Below are positions 1 to 11,995 of a stretch of DNA of 64,000 bases, in pieces. This DNA is from Endomychus coccineus (taxonomy: Eukaryota > Arthropoda > Insecta > Coleoptera > Endomychidae): assembly GCA_958510875.1 (NCBI GenBank), contig OY294070.1:48016078-48080077 (forward strand), in the 5' to 3' direction. The notes beneath the pieces were generated by a model, which was given only the letters and a program-made list of their open reading frames with translations, did not search any database and was not told the DNA's origin. The position numbers and the translations under genes were made by a program. Numbering within the stretch: the first letter of the stretch is position 1; each line of letters begins with the position of its first letter.

Positions 1-287
1 ACAATGAAAACCCATCTTTAACAAATGGAATATCTCGGACTCTTTTAATCTAAATTTTTTGAAATCTAGTATCAGGGGGTTTTTTGGTCTACGGAACCCG
101 AATGTGAAGAAAATGGAAAATCCGGCGGCCCGTTTGCTGGAAAACCCGGAAAATTTTACCAAATCTTAACAACAAACAAATTTTTTTCTCATACTTGTGG
201 TATTGAAATAATAAGATGCCGTGATGTGTCTCGGTACAATTTTCACTAAAAAAATCATATTCCTATCTCGGTCCTCCCCAACGTGTC

Positions 288-935
288 TAATTATAGGTTT
301 TTGTGATCAAAAGCAACTATAGTTTTCTGGAAAATTCCGAAAAATTTGCCATATTTAATTGTTATTTAGTTTTTCAAAAATGTTACAATTATTTATGATA
401 AAAAAGTAAAGCAGGTGAAAAAAGAGCAGATGTTTTTGAAGCATCTATGATGATGCGGCGTACGTGTACCATGACGTGGACACGTTAACGTGTACGGAAA
501 CCACAGCAGCTCTCTTGGAGTGTGGAGGGAAAGGAACTGACATGTTGGCAACAGTATCTACTTTAATTTATAAAACACGTGGACTCTATGAAATATCGAT
601 TACTATTAAAACTTAGTAACCGAAAATAAAATTATGTAAATTAAATTGACGTATATGTGCATTCGAAAAAAATTGTCAGCTGAGTAACTTGAAAACCTAA
701 TTCACAACAAAACGAACAGCTCGCGGGTTTGTGGTAAATTCAAGATTCAATATTTATTTCTCAGAAAAAGTTGATTTTGATGATATGAAAAAAGAGCAAT
801 ATTATCATTATTATATAGATTTTTCAATACAATTATCTGAAAAAAAATTAATTTTAAAGTTTAATCAAATTTTTATTTTCCCAAGTTTTCCAAACAACTA
901 TAGTTGCTTTTGATTTTATAACCATAATTAAAATT
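288..935. repeat. Imperfect inverted-repeat (fold-back) element
   Basis: Sequence around 288-345 (with gatcaaaagcaactatag) returns inverted at about 878-935 (ctatagttgcttttgat). The ends are diverged. The centre is a GC-richer block near 450-540. Probably a MITE-like non-autonomous element. The first 287 bases hold nothing I recognise. Confidence 0.45.
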
Positions 936-1304
936 TATAATTATTAGTAGAAAGAGTAGGTACAAAATGCTCAGAACCAATAACTTAAAATTTATTTGGG
1001 GGTAAGGCTTCTCTGGATCGAACAGTAACATTACAACTAATAGTTCCGGGAGCTGTTATTTTCCCTCGAGCTCATCAACGGAACGAATTAGTTCATAGTC
1101 TTCTACAGTTGAGGTTGGAGTTTACGGTGTGATAACGCTATAATCTTGTGAAGCATCAGTTTTAACTCCCAGTTGTATCTCGCGTAGAAAGTGACGTTGT
1201 AGTTCTTCTACCTCACAATCAGACTATCTATTATCTATTCAGTCATAGTTTAGTTACCTACTCATCTCAACTAATTTTCACTGATCTTAACTGCGTAATA
1301 ATTA
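936..1304. other. Intergenic, no gene recognised
   Basis: The minus strand at 1235-1000 shows short open stretches with balanced composition that look like a decayed coding remnant, but I recognise no domain. Confidence 0.3.
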
Positions 1305-2735
1305 CACTATGTAACAAATTTAAACTTTTTGTTCTGCTTAACCTTTTCGATGTTTGCGTTTGATTCTTCATCTATTTCGAATAATTAAAAGTCACCTTAG
1401 AAGTTAAAAAGTTTGCTTTTGCGCTCAGGGCGAAAACTTCGCTGTGAATATCCTGGAATAAAACTTAACTCAGCACCATTCAATGATATATCAAATTATT
1501 CGCAATTGTGTGGACAAGTAAGATGAACAGTTAAAAGTTGCATATGTAAGACTGTTTGACTGCTATTTGTAGAAAAGTAAAAAAACGATAAATTTTCATC
1601 AAATTTGACGTAAAAATCGGCAAATAAAAAATCGTAGAACTAAATTCAGATCCAAATACTGTTTTTTTGCAATTTGAATCTGTAGAGTGATCGTTACGAA
1701 GAGATCGATACCATTCCGAAGTACATATGGACTTAAACTTAGAAAGTTATAGCGCGTTAACCGATTAAGTTTCATGAAAATTCTCACATATTTAACCCAT
1801 CAAGGCCCAGGCAAAACGCAGCCTAATTACAACCAAACTAACTACGCAGTTTATAGCATAAGTGAAAAAAAAATACCCGTTTTTTTTTGGTTGGCCAAAT
1901 TGATTGTTTAAACAATCAATTTGGCTAAACAATAAGACACGAGTAATTTTTTTTCATTGATTCTATGATCTGCGTAGTTAGTTTTATTTTTTTACACTTT
2001 CGTGATCATGGATTTAAAGAACTTTTCAACACCTGAATTGTATATTAGCGTTTTAACAATAAACAATTGTGCAACTCTTCTACGTCGATCGGCACCCTCA
2101 AATCGAAAGAATTCCGATGATTTTGTACAATTGTTTAAACAATTATTTCGGCATAAAAAAAAACACTGGTAAATGTTTTCCACTTATGCTATGAACTGCG
2201 TAGATACTTTGGCTGTAATTAGGCTGCGTTTTGCCTGGGCCTTGATGGGTTAAATATGTAAGAATTATCACGAAACTTAATCGGTTAACGCGCTGTAACT
2301 TTTTAATTAAAATTCATATGTACTTCGGAATGGTATCAATCTCTTCGTAATGAGTCACTCTACAGATACAAATCGCGAAAAAATGGTATTTGGTTCTACG
2401 ATTTTTTAATTGGCGATTTTTACGTCAAATTTGATGAAAATTTTGCGTTTTTTTTTACTTTTCTACAAATAGCACCCAAACAGTCAACTTTCAACAGTTT
2501 ATCTCACTTTTCCACTCAATTGTGAATAATTTGATATATCCTAGACTGAGTCAAGTTTATAAAAAGTTATTCCAGGATATTCACAGCGAAGCTTTACTTT
2601 TGGAAAAAAAATCCGCTCTGAGCGCAAAAGCAAACTTTTTAACTTCTGAGGTGGCTTTTAATTATTCGAAATAGATGTAGAATCGAACGCAAACATCGAG
2701 AAGGTTAGGCAGAAAAGTGTGTTACATAGTGTTAT
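1305..2735. repeat. Large fold-back element, arms about 560 bp
   Basis: The left arm (about 1305-1870) recurs inverted at about 2170-2735: for example cacatatttaacccatcaag at 1785 against its complement near 2250, and the cgatgtttgcgtt end at 1349 against aacgcaaacatcg at 2688. The spacer contains a second palindrome at 1894-1925. No coding capacity. A fragment matching its right end lies at about 59415-59455. Confidence 0.8.
1894..1925. repeat. Perfect 32-bp palindrome in the fold-back spacer
   Basis: Two 16-base halves, gccaaattgattgttt and its exact complement, with no loop. It sits near the symmetry centre of the surrounding fold-back element. Confidence 0.9.
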
Positions 2736-3394
2736 TTACTGTATTATAATTGTTTACCCTACATCTCCGCTAATATCCTGATTCGATATTTTATGTATTT
2801 TATGTTTATACAACACATTTATAATAACAATACTATTTTTATAACTATGGTTATGTGACTAAACATTCTTACATGTGACAGAATTATTACATAGTTTTTA
2901 CATCAAGACCATTAAAGTTTGCAGCTTGTGCTTTTTCTCATGTGTTTCACTTGTGATCTGCTGTCATTCACTAGTTTAGTGTAATTATTAATTAAAATAT
3001 ACTAAATAATGATAAAATTGAATGTATTCTATGTTACAAACAAGTATTTTGTATTATTCACTCTAAGCTTTATATTTTCATCAAACTGAATGTTGCTAAA
3101 CAAATAAAAAGTTGTTCTGTTCATTATGAGCTAAATAACGTTCTTCCATTTGACTTGTAGACATTAATAAAAATTTCATAATAGTGTACAGTTGGAACGA
3201 AGTAAAAGTGTTCGTCAGTGGGTGCCATCAACGGAAGGCGCTAGTTCTTCGTGGAGTGCCGCACCAGCAGATGCGACCGACAGCGAACGTATTATTCTAT
3301 TTATCCTACAATCGGCCAGATAATTAGCGTTAGCGCAGAGAAAGACGTGTGAATCAGCGGGTCAAGGTACGACTTCCAATTCTTATGCCAATAA
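2736..3394. other. Intergenic, no gene recognised
   Basis: AT-rich up to about 3180, then a GC-richer 200-bp stretch preceding the tandem segmental duplication. No ORF or RNA gene seen. Confidence 0.4.
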
Positions 3395-6112
3395 ATTTCG
3401 AACATCACATCTAGTATGTGTCAAAATTTCAAGTGGATTGCATTTACCGTTTGGCCGCTATACGAGGGCATACCTTGTGTCATATAACCCGATTCAAGAG
3501 AAGACTCCGTTCGCTAACGCCCACTCCGTCTTATTTATTTATCCAAGTTACGCTATTCGGTATTTACATTCTTTGAAATTTCGCAACATTACTATGGCAA
3601 CCCGTCGGTCGCTTAGACCCTATCAGTAAAATAATTAGTTCGCTGTTAGTATGGATTTGGTCATTAGGCGACATTGCAATTTGATTCTCATCAGAATGCA
3701 GCCTAGCCTCCTGAAGGTAAAGTTGCAGTGAGATGAATTTTTAAAATCTTGTTTCAATGAATGATTAAGATTACATAGTGAATGCAGTCAAATGGATATA
3801 AAATAGGCCAAACCTGCAAATCCTTGGGAAATGGATCGATTTTGATGGGACAAAGTGCATTCTCTTCAGAATGTCATCAGAAAAAAAGTTGACCACATTG
3901 CGCAAATTGTTTATATTGTTTATAAACAATAAATACATAATTTAATTAGCTTATTTTTGAGATTATGTGAAAATCTCTTTAAAAAATGCAATATTTGACC
4001 GTTTTTGATTGGATCAAGACAATTTTTTGTAAACAAAATAGAGGAATTCTACCAGAACTCCGACTTTAGGATCGTTTTCGGATAATTTTTGTATTCTGAG
4101 TTCTATTTTATCGTCAATATCGTCGAATCACCCACAAATTTGCTATAAACAAATTATATTTATTAATAAATATACGAATTTGACCAAAATGTCGAGCTTA
4201 TAGTCGTTGTCGGATAATTTTGGCGTCCTGAGTACGATTTCATTGCTATTATGGTCTTCAAATGCATACATAAAATTTTAACAAATAAAGAAGAAAGAAA
4301 TGTGTCATTTTTATATAATATGCACACTCATAACTTCATTTTTTTGACAAAATTGATGAAATGTATATCGTCTTCATATAATAAAAAAATGGCATGCTAC
4401 TAATTTGAAATAATATTTGACAACGACAATAAATTCGACATTTTGGTCAAATACGTATATTTAATAATAAATATAATTTGTTTATAACAAATTAGCAAAT
4501 TTGTGGGTATACTTTCGACGATATTGACGATAAAATCGAATTCAGAATACCAAAATTATCTGAAAACGACCCTAAAGTCCAAATTTTGGTCGAATTCATC
4601 TATTTTGTTAATAAACAAGTTGTTTATAACAAAAAATAGTCTTTATCCGATCAAAAACGGTCAAATTTTACATTTTTCAGAATTTTTTATGTAATCTCAG
4701 AAATGAGCTAATTAAATTGCTTAATAATTGTTTATAAACAATATAAACAATTTACGCAACTTTATTTGTGGTTATCTTTTTTCTGATGACATTCTGAAGA
4801 GAATGCACTTTGCCCCATCTCGATCCATTTCCCAAGGACTTAGGGGTCCAATACCCATTTGACTGCATTAAGTAAGTGTGCTGTGCTTGATGATTTATTA
4901 TTGTAATGAAATTATTTTCTGAAATATTGAAATATTGAAATTGAAATATTATCAATTAATTTGTGATGAACGCCGCATGCATTTATCTACGTACGTGGAA
5001 GTGGAAAGACTATTATAGTAAGCATCAAATCCATGGAATTAGTCGGCATCGTAAAAAGAAAGCGGTTTATAGGCATACAAAGCTGGCAAAGACCAGACAT
5101 CTGGCAAACCTAGTTCTCTTAAAGGCCGTCTGTAAATTATAGATGGCGCTCCGGTACGTGTAGTAATCTCCACAATACGCCAGATAGTGAACTGGGAAAC
5201 GGCTCAAGATACGTATTTCGAGCATCATATCTAGTTTGTGTCAAAATTTCAAGTAGATTGCATTGACCGTTCGGCCTCTGCACGAGTACATAACTTGTGC
5301 CATATAACCCGATTCCAGAAAAGACTCCGTTCGCTAACGCTCACCCCGTCTTAATTATTTATTCAAATCACTGAATATTCTGTATTTTACATTCTTTGAC
5401 GTCCTCGCTAAATTATTATAGCAATCTGACGGTTGCCACTCACAGTGACAACTTGACCTCACCATTTGAGTAGAATAATTTGTTCATTGTTAGTATGGAT
5501 TTGATCATTAGCTATTTGGTATTAATGAAATATCATTATTGGATTTCATTTTGTTTCTAATCAGGATGCAACCTCCTAAGGATAAAGTTTCAGTGAGATG
5601 TAAATTGTGCTGAAGACTTCAAATCTTACACAAATCTTGTTTTTGTTATTACGAGAACACGGATTGAAATGAAATTATTTTCTGAAATATTAAATTAATC
5701 AAATGATCGATTAATCCATATTTATTGTAATGTCAACGTGCTCTCTATCGTAGAAGTGGATAGCCTATTATAGTAAGTTACAAATCCCTGAAAATTAACC
5801 GGTCGGCATCATAAAAAGAAAGCGGTATATTGACGTTCAAAGCTGGCAAAGTCTAGACATCTGGCAAACTTAGTTATCTCAACGGCCACCCGTACATTGT
5901 GTAAGGCGCTCCGGTACGTCACTATTTCTCTCTATAAGGACCATATAGATGGCGCATAGAAAGAGGTCTCAAGAGCATAAAATCTAGTTTGTCTCAAAAT
6001 TTCAAGGGGACTGAATTTAGCATTTGGCCGCTACACGAGGACATACCATGTGCCATATAACCCGATTCAAGAGAATACTCCATTCGCTAAGCCTCATTCC
6101 GTCTTAAATATG
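3395..6112 (+). repeat. Tandem segmental duplication, two and a fraction units
   Basis: Three diverged copies begin at about 3395, 5215 and 5972, each with a variant of atctagtttgtgtcaaaat followed by a Yatataacccgattc-like block and a cgttcgctaac block. Units 1 and 2 also share their 3' parts (cggcatc-taaaaagaaagcgg at 5044 and 5806; ggcgctccggtacgt at 5145 and 5907). Unit 1 is longer only because a fold-back element is inserted at 3776-4870. Unit 3 is 3'-truncated. No coding function seen. Confidence 0.75.
3776..4870. repeat. Fold-back element, family A, copy 1
   Basis: Termini are inverted copies reading atgcagtcaaatgg, continuing inward as nearly complete inverted arms (catttcccaagga at right against tccttgggaaatg at left; gcactttg against caaagtgc). 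The interior has AT-rich subrepeats with ttaataaatata and gaccaaaatgtcgag. No ORF. A second copy is at 31968-32944. Confidence 0.8.
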
Positions 6113-8145
6113 TAATGTTTAATGTATAAACCTATATTGAAAAATAAATCTTTATGTAAACATAACATATAGCACATTTTGGTTAATTATGTCATTATAA
6201 ATTTGTACACTACTTCATAAATGGGAATATTATCCAAATTGCACTAACAAACTGAAAATTACGATAAAGAACCATCCTTCAAACATTTCTCTTTATACCA
6301 AGACCTGCATTGGAATTATATCGAAGGTAATCACTGTTCGAGTTTAATCGTTTCAATTCCTTTTGGTCTTTGGGATTTTTATCTTTGAAACGTTCAATTT
6401 TCAGTCTTCACTAAAATGTTTTATACAAACAACTTATCATTTCGACGACTTCCAGTCATCTCGCAGGATATTCCTCAACCACGGTGCCGAAACGTCGATT
6501 TCTACTTGAAATCTAGATACTGCTGTATAACTATTTTTGTCAAAGCCATAGTTACTTTAGCTGGAACAAACACTTGTCTGCCATTGTGGAAACTGGAAAT
6601 TGATGGAGCTGTAAATGTTTTTGGCTTGGTTTTCATACTTTTACCTATAAACAGTACCTAATTAGAAGTGAAATAAATCAAATCATTTCCTTATTTGAAA
6701 TCGCACATAACTTAGAAGTAAATTCAATAAAATGGGGTTATAGTTGATTAAAACATATTTCAACTTCGAATCGAATTGGAAATAGTTGTATAAGTTTGAA
6801 TACCTATTTTAAAATTATACGAAAAAGAAAAATAGAGAAACCCAATTTTAAACATACAAACAAAAAGAAATATACCAACTCTCATTTACATAGATGTAAA
6901 CTATAATAATAGCCTGATGGACTGATCTCGACGTTGCCAATTTCGCATATTCTGGCCTGTACTATAGAGGGCCATGTTCAATTTCAATGCAACTGAACGA
7001 TAACTGTGTCAAGATATACCTAAATAACTCTTCTGACAAACACTAGAGGAACCCCATCTACCTTACTTGAGAGTAAATGTCCCGATAATAGATCTTAGCA
7101 ATGTAACATTGACTTGAGATTTTTTGCACTTTATACCTACAAGTTTCGAGGAATGTTAGATCCGACAATCCTATAAGTACACTATCTTGAATAGTAGACT
7201 TCCGCGGATAGCTAATCTTGAAAAATCTTGGCTTCCGGATGGATTCCGCGTCACAATAGCTCGACTTGATGCTGACGTTTCGCCAACCATTACAGGTGGC
7301 ATCTTAAGTTAAATTAAGTACATTGCATTCCTATTAGACCATGAGATATAATTTGGAGGAATGGAAAAAGTTTCGGCTGTGTTAGAAACTTATATGTTAT
7401 GTTTTTTGAGACATTTCCTTGGATTAAATGTATTAACTTGCTTATTACAGTGTCTTAAACTTGAGATAAAGAAATTGTTATTTAATTTGTTAATACTGGA
7501 TTTTGAATATGAATTTTTTTGCGGAAAAGTAAGTCCATTTCATGGTTATTCAAATTGAAGTGAAAGTGCCATAGAAGCTCTCTAAATGATACTACTCTTC
7601 ACAAAATTGTGTTAGAAGTTTGCTTCAGTATAGGTGTTTTTTCACTCAATTGGTTGTTATGTGAAATGTGTGATTTTTCTTCTTATCTACTTATTGTACA
7701 TGTTCATGCTTTGTAATAGGTGTTATTCATAACTATTCTGCATGTCAACAACTTAGCTGTGTAATTTTTTCATGGATCTCCAGTGACTAACTTATCTTCA
7801 CTCAGTAAGATAATTTTAATGAACTTTTTTCAATAGTACATTTATTATATTATTTTGATAATTGAACGATGGGGGAGTTTTGACTGATAGTATGAACACC
7901 AAATCAATCTAGAAGTTGCTATAAATAGTAGATGTAAATATTTACATCTCGAATGATAATACATACTATTGGTTATAATACTTCTTAACTCAGGCATGAA
8001 TTATATGAAATTTCTTGGGAAATAGGTCACATTAACACAATGTTTACTAGATTTTATCTTGTTTATGTACGTTTCAATAACACGACCTTCATTAGAAGAA
8101 GTTTGAACACTAATTCCCATTAACTAAAGTACGGGATCCCTTAAA
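6113..8145. other. Intergenic, nothing recognised
   Basis: AT-rich. The short open frames (6416-6661, 7361-7558) have no recognisable domain, and I treat them as chance. Confidence 0.4.
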
Positions 8146-8331
8146 CTAATTGCACTAAGCGCTGAGTGTCGATATAGCATTAATTGCAATTAAAATTGTC
8201 TACGTCGCAGCATGAAAAATTGAAATTAATGTGTTACAATTTCAATTTTTCATGTTTCGTTCGTTGTGGCGACCTAGACAATTTCAATAGAAAGTTATGA
8301 GATATAGACGCCCAGTGCGTAGTGCAATTAG
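8146..8331. repeat. Palindromic MITE, about 186 bp
   Basis: Ends ctaattgcactaagcgctga and its diverged complement at 8311-8331. The centre has tgaaaaattgaaatt facing aatttcaatttttca. The whole unit can fold into one hairpin. The half-copy at 24248-24356 shares ttaatgtgttacaattt and the caattag end. Confidence 0.7.
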
Positions 8332-10204
8332 AAGGAGATTTATGATTTTCCAGTGACTAACTAATCTCTACTCAGTAGGATATGTATCGTTATATATTTT
8401 CTCATGATTAATCATGTTTTAGAAGTCCATTTGATTTATCTATCTGGTCAACAAAGCCGTTAATGCTTTGGAATATGGAACATTATTGATTTTGTTAGAT
8501 TATTCTCTTAGTAACCGTATAAATTAACAAAATAACATCATTGATTGATTACTTTAGTGTTCGTTTCAGTAACATTAATGAACACTCAAATCATTATTAA
8601 TTATTCAGAAAGCTGGTTGAACAAATTAAATCCATCCGTTTTGGTAGCTAGTATTATGTAATTAAACAAAATCTTGTCTATCCATCCTCATGATGTTACT
8701 AACATGTTTTCTAATAGCTTAATATATATTTTCAAAATTTATATATTATTACAACTATTTAGAAACCTACTTGATAAAGAATGTGCAATTGAATTCGTGA
8801 GTAAATAAAAGGTTGATCTCAATATATAAAATTTTCCTATATTATTAGTGATATATTCCTGCAAATTTAGACAAATTTTGATAACTATTCATTTCAATAT
8901 TTTTCAGTAGGTAATTATTTTTGACTAGTTAATCAAACACTCTTGTTGAATTATTGACAAGATGCTAGAAATTGTCTATAATTAGTCAAAGGTTTTTCGT
9001 TATTTCAATTTTGCGACACTAAACTAAACTAGCTAACAAGGTATTAATTAATATTAAAACATTGTTTATTCTTATTTATTTTGTTGTCCACTAATTATTT
9101 TAATTTTTTCGCAAGAAATATGTTTGCAATCACAATTATAATGCTTCTATTGATGATAAGGTATCTCTAGTTCTTACAATGCTTCTATTATTATTATTCA
9201 CAGCTTTGATACTAATATTTTAAGAAGTTTGTACATGCAGAATGGTCATGCAAGACTGATTTTATTAGGTACTGTAAGTTTGAATCTTCACTTTTTTTAT
9301 ATTTTCTACTGCTTAATGAGGATTCACATGAAAAATAATTGGTTTCAGCTATGAAATAGTTTAAAATCTGTACCACTACATATCGTTTTATCTCCTTCAT
9401 TCCTTATAAAACCGTAACTTCTTTTGAAACGTTATATTGCTTGGTAAAGTTCCTCCTATTCTGTATATGAAAATAGTAGATATTTTCATTTCTCATCTCC
9501 CAATTAACTGCTTTTTTTGTTTATTTTTGATATTCCCGTATTTTTCATTTCTGATCCTGACGTGACTAATTATCATTATTACCTTGAAAGGTCTCTGTTG
9601 TATTGTAAATGAACCTACCGGGTTTAAGGAACTGAAACGATATAGTGAAACTATATAACCCATGCGGGTGTTTTCACTTACATCACTATTTCTATCACAA
9701 TGAGGGAAGTATTATTATTTTTAATGTATAATTATTTTTCATATGTATTTATAACGAAACTGTGATTGATGCAATAAAAGGAATGAATGGTAAAATTGTT
9801 ATACAAGTTGAATAATATTGATTTAATAATTTTCCTTTAAATGCAGTAATTTATATTCAGAAGAATATTTTATACCATATTATGAATTCTAAATTTTCTT
9901 TTTATAATATTCTTTCCATAAAGGAAAATAATCTCGAATTTATCTCATTTTGAGTGTTCATGTTGATTTGAAATCTAATTTTATGAATATGAATAGTTTC
10001 ACCTCAGTTTATATTACATCACCAAATTCATGAAGTTGTCATATATTTTATCCATAAGTATACATTCCTTCTCTTTAACACGTTCCTTGTCAAGGCACAT
10101 TTGATTGTTTTGACTATGAGGTCACGTAATTATTTTTATTTTTTTCCTCAGAGGTCATTGTTGATATTGCATAAAGTACAATAAAACTAAATGAATACTA
10201 CTAT
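8332..10204. other. Intergenic, nothing recognised
   Basis: AT-rich sequence with no supported gene, RNA or clear repeat. Confidence 0.4.
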
Positions 10205-10244
10205 AAATAAGCAATAATCACCCTTATCCACTAAAAATACTGAG

Positions 10245-10278
10245 GACCTTTTGGCTACCAAGTAGCAATCATCAAAAT
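10245..10278 (-). ncRNA. Hammerhead-ribozyme-like motif, left arm, degraded
   Basis: On the minus strand: TTTGATGA, hairpin gctac-TTG-gtagc, then AAAA in place of GAAA. It is the inverted partner of 11921-11959 and carries different core changes. Confidence 0.35.
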
Positions 10279-11393
10279 GTGCCTATTTAAATACTATTTG
10301 GAAATAATAATGTAAACACGTAACCACAATGCATGTATGATAGGTACTACCAGTTTCAAGGTCTAATCAATTTGCACCTCATCTTCAGGTGTATATAAGT
10401 GGCTGAATTAAAGAAGTATTCACATCAATGTTGTTATATTTAAAATTATTTTGAATAAATTATATAAAATTAATAGTTACCTACATTCATTAAATAATGT
10501 TCACATGTTGAAGTATGAGATGCTACAATTTGGAAATTATATAGAACCTAGACAGTGTAACTGTCCATACGTGATAATAAAAAGTTTATTAAAAAATTAT
10601 ATGAAGAACTTACTACGCATAAAATTTGAACTAAAATGGAAAATTAAAATATGTTAATAATAGTGACATCTATTATTAAAATCATAAATTATAATGATTG
10701 AGTTAAAGGAAATTTTAGAAAGTTCGAAATTAACAATTTAACCTCAAATTATTACAATGTAGTTGATTATATATTTTTGTAGGTCATAATTTATTTATTT
10801 TTAAGTTAATGCTGTAGGATTATAATGTAAACATTAACTTAGAAATAAATGAATTATTATTTTCAAAATGATATATTTAACTACATTATAATAATTTGAA
10901 GTAAATTTAGTTAGTTTGTTTCGAATGTTCAAAAGTTTCCTTCAACCTAATCATTAGAATTTGTGATTTTAATAATAGATGTCACTAATTTTAACATAAT
11001 TTAACTTTTCATTTTAATCCAAATTTATACGTAGTAAGTTCTTCATATAATTTTTTAATAAACTTTTTATTATCACTTATCTACAGTTACACTGTCTAGG
11101 TTCTATATAATTTCCAATTTGTATCATCTTAGATTTAAACATGTAAACATTATAAAAACTTAATCATAACTGAAATTTGTACAAATTCCATGCTTTACAA
11201 TAATTATGATGATTGGAACTTTATTTATTGAATGTAAGTACTTTTAACTATTAATGTTATATAATTTATTCAAAAGAATTTTAAATATAACAACATTGAT
11301 ATGAATATTTCTTTAATTCAGCCACTTATATATACTTGAAGATGAGGTGCAAATTGATTAGACTTCGAAACTGGTATCTATCACACATGGATT

Positions 11394-11880
11394 GTGAGAA
11401 ATGAAACTAAATTTACCTTGCAATGTATTATAATGAACTCACACTTGGGTAATATAAACCTATTAAAAGACAATTTGTTTCCTAAATTTGCAATGAAACG
11501 AGTTTATAGGTGTGAGAACAACCTAAAAAGCCACTTAGGTAACACCTTTGACAAAGTTTCCGACTTCGACAAATCCGGGCTTCACAAAATCGATTGTGAG
11601 TCGTGTTCAAAATGCGTTGTGGGTCAAACTAGAAGGCACTCGGTATAAAGAACATTTTGCCCATAAAAAGAAAAATAATGGTGAAAAATCAGCATTAGCA
11701 GAACATATGTTGAATATAGGTAACATTTCTCAAGAAAGTTTATTACTTTTAAAAAACACAGTACAGACAAATATGTACATAATTTTGAAAGGGGTGAAAA
11801 TGTATAAACGAAAAAGCAATTTATTAGATTTATCTCCAGCTGAGGGTAACCCCCTTTTTTGCATTATTATCCCCAAATAG
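11394..11880 (+). pseudogene. Penelope-like GIY-YIG endonuclease fragment, frameshifted
   Basis: Two overlapping frames (11394-11648 and 11548-11880) together resemble the C-terminal GIY-YIG nuclease of Penelope-like retroelements: SGLHKIDC (the GIY position altered to GLH), CSKCVVGQTRR (YIGQTGR-like), then after a frame change KEHFAHKK and SALAEHML (the conserved R/K-EH and S.lAeH blocks). The catalytic YIG is VVG here and the frame is broken, so it is inactive. No reverse transcriptase remains in this copy. Confidence 0.65.
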
Positions 11881-11920
11881 TATTTAAACAGCCATATTTT
11901 AATTTCTAATTTAGTTCACG

Positions 11921-11959
11921 CTAATGATGGCTACTTGGTAGCCGAAAGGTCCTCAGTAC
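11921..11959 (+). ncRNA. Hammerhead-ribozyme-like motif, right arm of the Penelope-like element
   Basis: Order seen: CTAATGA, a 6-bp hairpin ggctac-TTG-gtagcc, then GAAA, then a short segment that may pair. This matches the hammerhead core order CUGAUGA, stem II, GAAA with one substitution. Hammerhead ribozymes are known in Penelope-like terminal repeats. Activity is not implied. Confidence 0.45.
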
Positions 11960-11995
11960 TTTAACAGTATTTTTAGTAGATTAGGGTATTTATTT

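Larger units (their letters stand above)
10205..11995 (+). mobile_element. Fold-back Penelope-like element with GIY-YIG remnant
   Basis: Two inverted arms meet at about 10830: the left arm 10205-10825 mirrors the right arm, which extends to about 11995. The right arm additionally carries a 0.5-kb coding segment (about 11394-11880); the left arm lacks it, so it is an internal-deletion copy. Outer ends read tgaggaccttttggctacca (left) and its near complement (right). Penelope-like elements are known to carry terminal repeats in direct or inverted orientation and a GIY-YIG nuclease, which fits. Confidence 0.7.

Noticed and set aside
1000..1235. Minus-strand segment resembling decayed coding sequence
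   Set aside because: Interrupted by stops and without any recognised domain; not enough to call a pseudogene.
3438..3629. Short frame in the first segmental duplication unit
   Set aside because: The frame is not conserved in units 2 and 3, so it is not coding.
3395..6112. Possible CRISPR-like or satellite array because of three spaced repeats
   Set aside because: Units are about 750 bp, diverged and only 2.2 copies; this is a segmental duplication.
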